This document shows positions 63,884-64,000 of a DNA stretch of 64,000 nucleotides, one piece after another. Location of the stretch: contig NZ_JAUSQL010000001.1 of NCBI RefSeq assembly GCF_030811095.1, positions 1,984,001-2,048,000 of the forward strand, read 5' to 3'. The notes beneath the pieces are model-generated. The model worked only from the letters and a program-made list of their open reading frames with translations, had not been told where the DNA came from and searched no databases. Made by a program: the position numbers and the translations under genes. The stretch comes from Trueperella abortisuis (GTDB taxonomy: Bacteria; Actinomycetota; Actinomycetes; Actinomycetales; Actinomycetaceae). Numbering within the stretch: the first letter of the stretch is position 1; each line of letters opens with the position of its first letter.

Positions 63884-63916
63884 GAGGAGGCCGCCCCACA
63901 CCGGGGCGGCCTCCTC
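63884..63916. terminator. Bidirectional terminator after ppa
   Basis: GAGGAGGCCGCCCC (63884-63897) and GGGGCGGCCTCCTC (63903-63916) pair perfectly over 14 bases with a five-base loop. It lies between ppa and a convergent gene. Confidence 0.75.
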
Positions 63917-63932
63917 ACGTGTTGCGTGATTC

Positions 63933-64000
63933 TTAGCGAACGCGCAGGTAGATCGGGTTACCCCACACCGCGTCCTCCTGGGTGCCCATCGACGGGTTCC
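63933..64000 (-). CDS. 3' end of an unidentified protein gene
   Basis: An open frame enters from the right edge and stops at TAA 63933-63935. The visible C-terminus reads NPSMGTQEDAVWGNPIYLRV and one more Arg. 22 codons are too few for a family call. The codon pattern and the shared terminator support a real gene. Confidence 0.55.
   Translation of the reverse strand, partial: NPSMGTQEDAVWGNPIYLRVR

Overview
The window reads as chromosomal DNA of a high-GC Gram-positive bacterium (Actinomycetota), most probably of the Actinomycetaceae. This rests on several signs: high GC with G/C-ending codons, frequent GTG starts and 1-4 base start/stop overlaps, and many genes with a -10 hexamer 6-8 bases before the start codon and no leader. 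It also rests on gene order typical of the phylum: dacB - zincin - tilS - hpt - ftsH - folE - folP - folBK - DUF3180; a DUF2520 gene - panC - panD; and an excisionase-like HTH gene next to bS22. The genus is a guess (Trueperella/Actinotignum-like). The lifestyle suggested is facultatively anaerobic, menaquinone-based and glycerol-using.

Layout. 1-3016: start of a nuo (complex I) operon behind menG and a geranylgeranyl-reductase-family gene. 3056-10292: menF, an HtrA-type protease, a repeat-bearing spacer, menD-menC and divergent menB. 10318-19472: a minus-strand operon of a glycyl radical enzyme (GRE), an OFA-type transporter, a PucR regulator, the GRE activase, a TPR protein, a DUF4037 protein and a DUF4125 protein. 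19473-21664: a degraded-looking stretch with a CPBP-type membrane protein, a 70-base palindrome and a 5'-truncated TDT transporter. 21755-23915: menE and menA. 23955-32465: housekeeping genes, including a histidine phosphatase/MarR pair, bS22, an HTH protein, a Trk/Ktr potassium system, radA and mutY. 32524-42793: a glycerol block (SorC regulator with argA, glpABC, an SMP-30-like gene, a uridine-kinase-like gene, glpF, glpK). 42882-47821: lysS, a HAD-like protein, panD, panC, DUF2520. 48052-52017: dhaKLM. 52181-63203: PH-domain proteins, folate cluster, ftsH, hpt, tilS, a zincin and dacB. 63330-63857: ppa, followed by the tail of an unidentified gene.

How it fits together. Six menaquinone genes (menF, D, C, B, E, A), menG and a possible menaquinone reductase supply the quinone. 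GlpABC and NuoA-N would feed electrons into it. Glycerol enters by GlpF, is phosphorylated by GlpK and oxidised by GlpABC. Dihydroxyacetone is phosphorylated by DhaKLM, whose DhaM carries EIIA, HPr and a complete enzyme I in one chain.

The part most worth study is the GRE operon. The enzyme and its activase resemble 4-hydroxyphenylacetate/indoleacetate-type decarboxylase systems, but no small subunit is present. Three accessory genes (TPR, nucleotidyltransferase-like DUF4037, DUF4125) are translationally coupled to each other and have no known role with such enzymes as far as I know. No tRNA, rRNA, CRISPR array, prophage or intact insertion sequence was seen.
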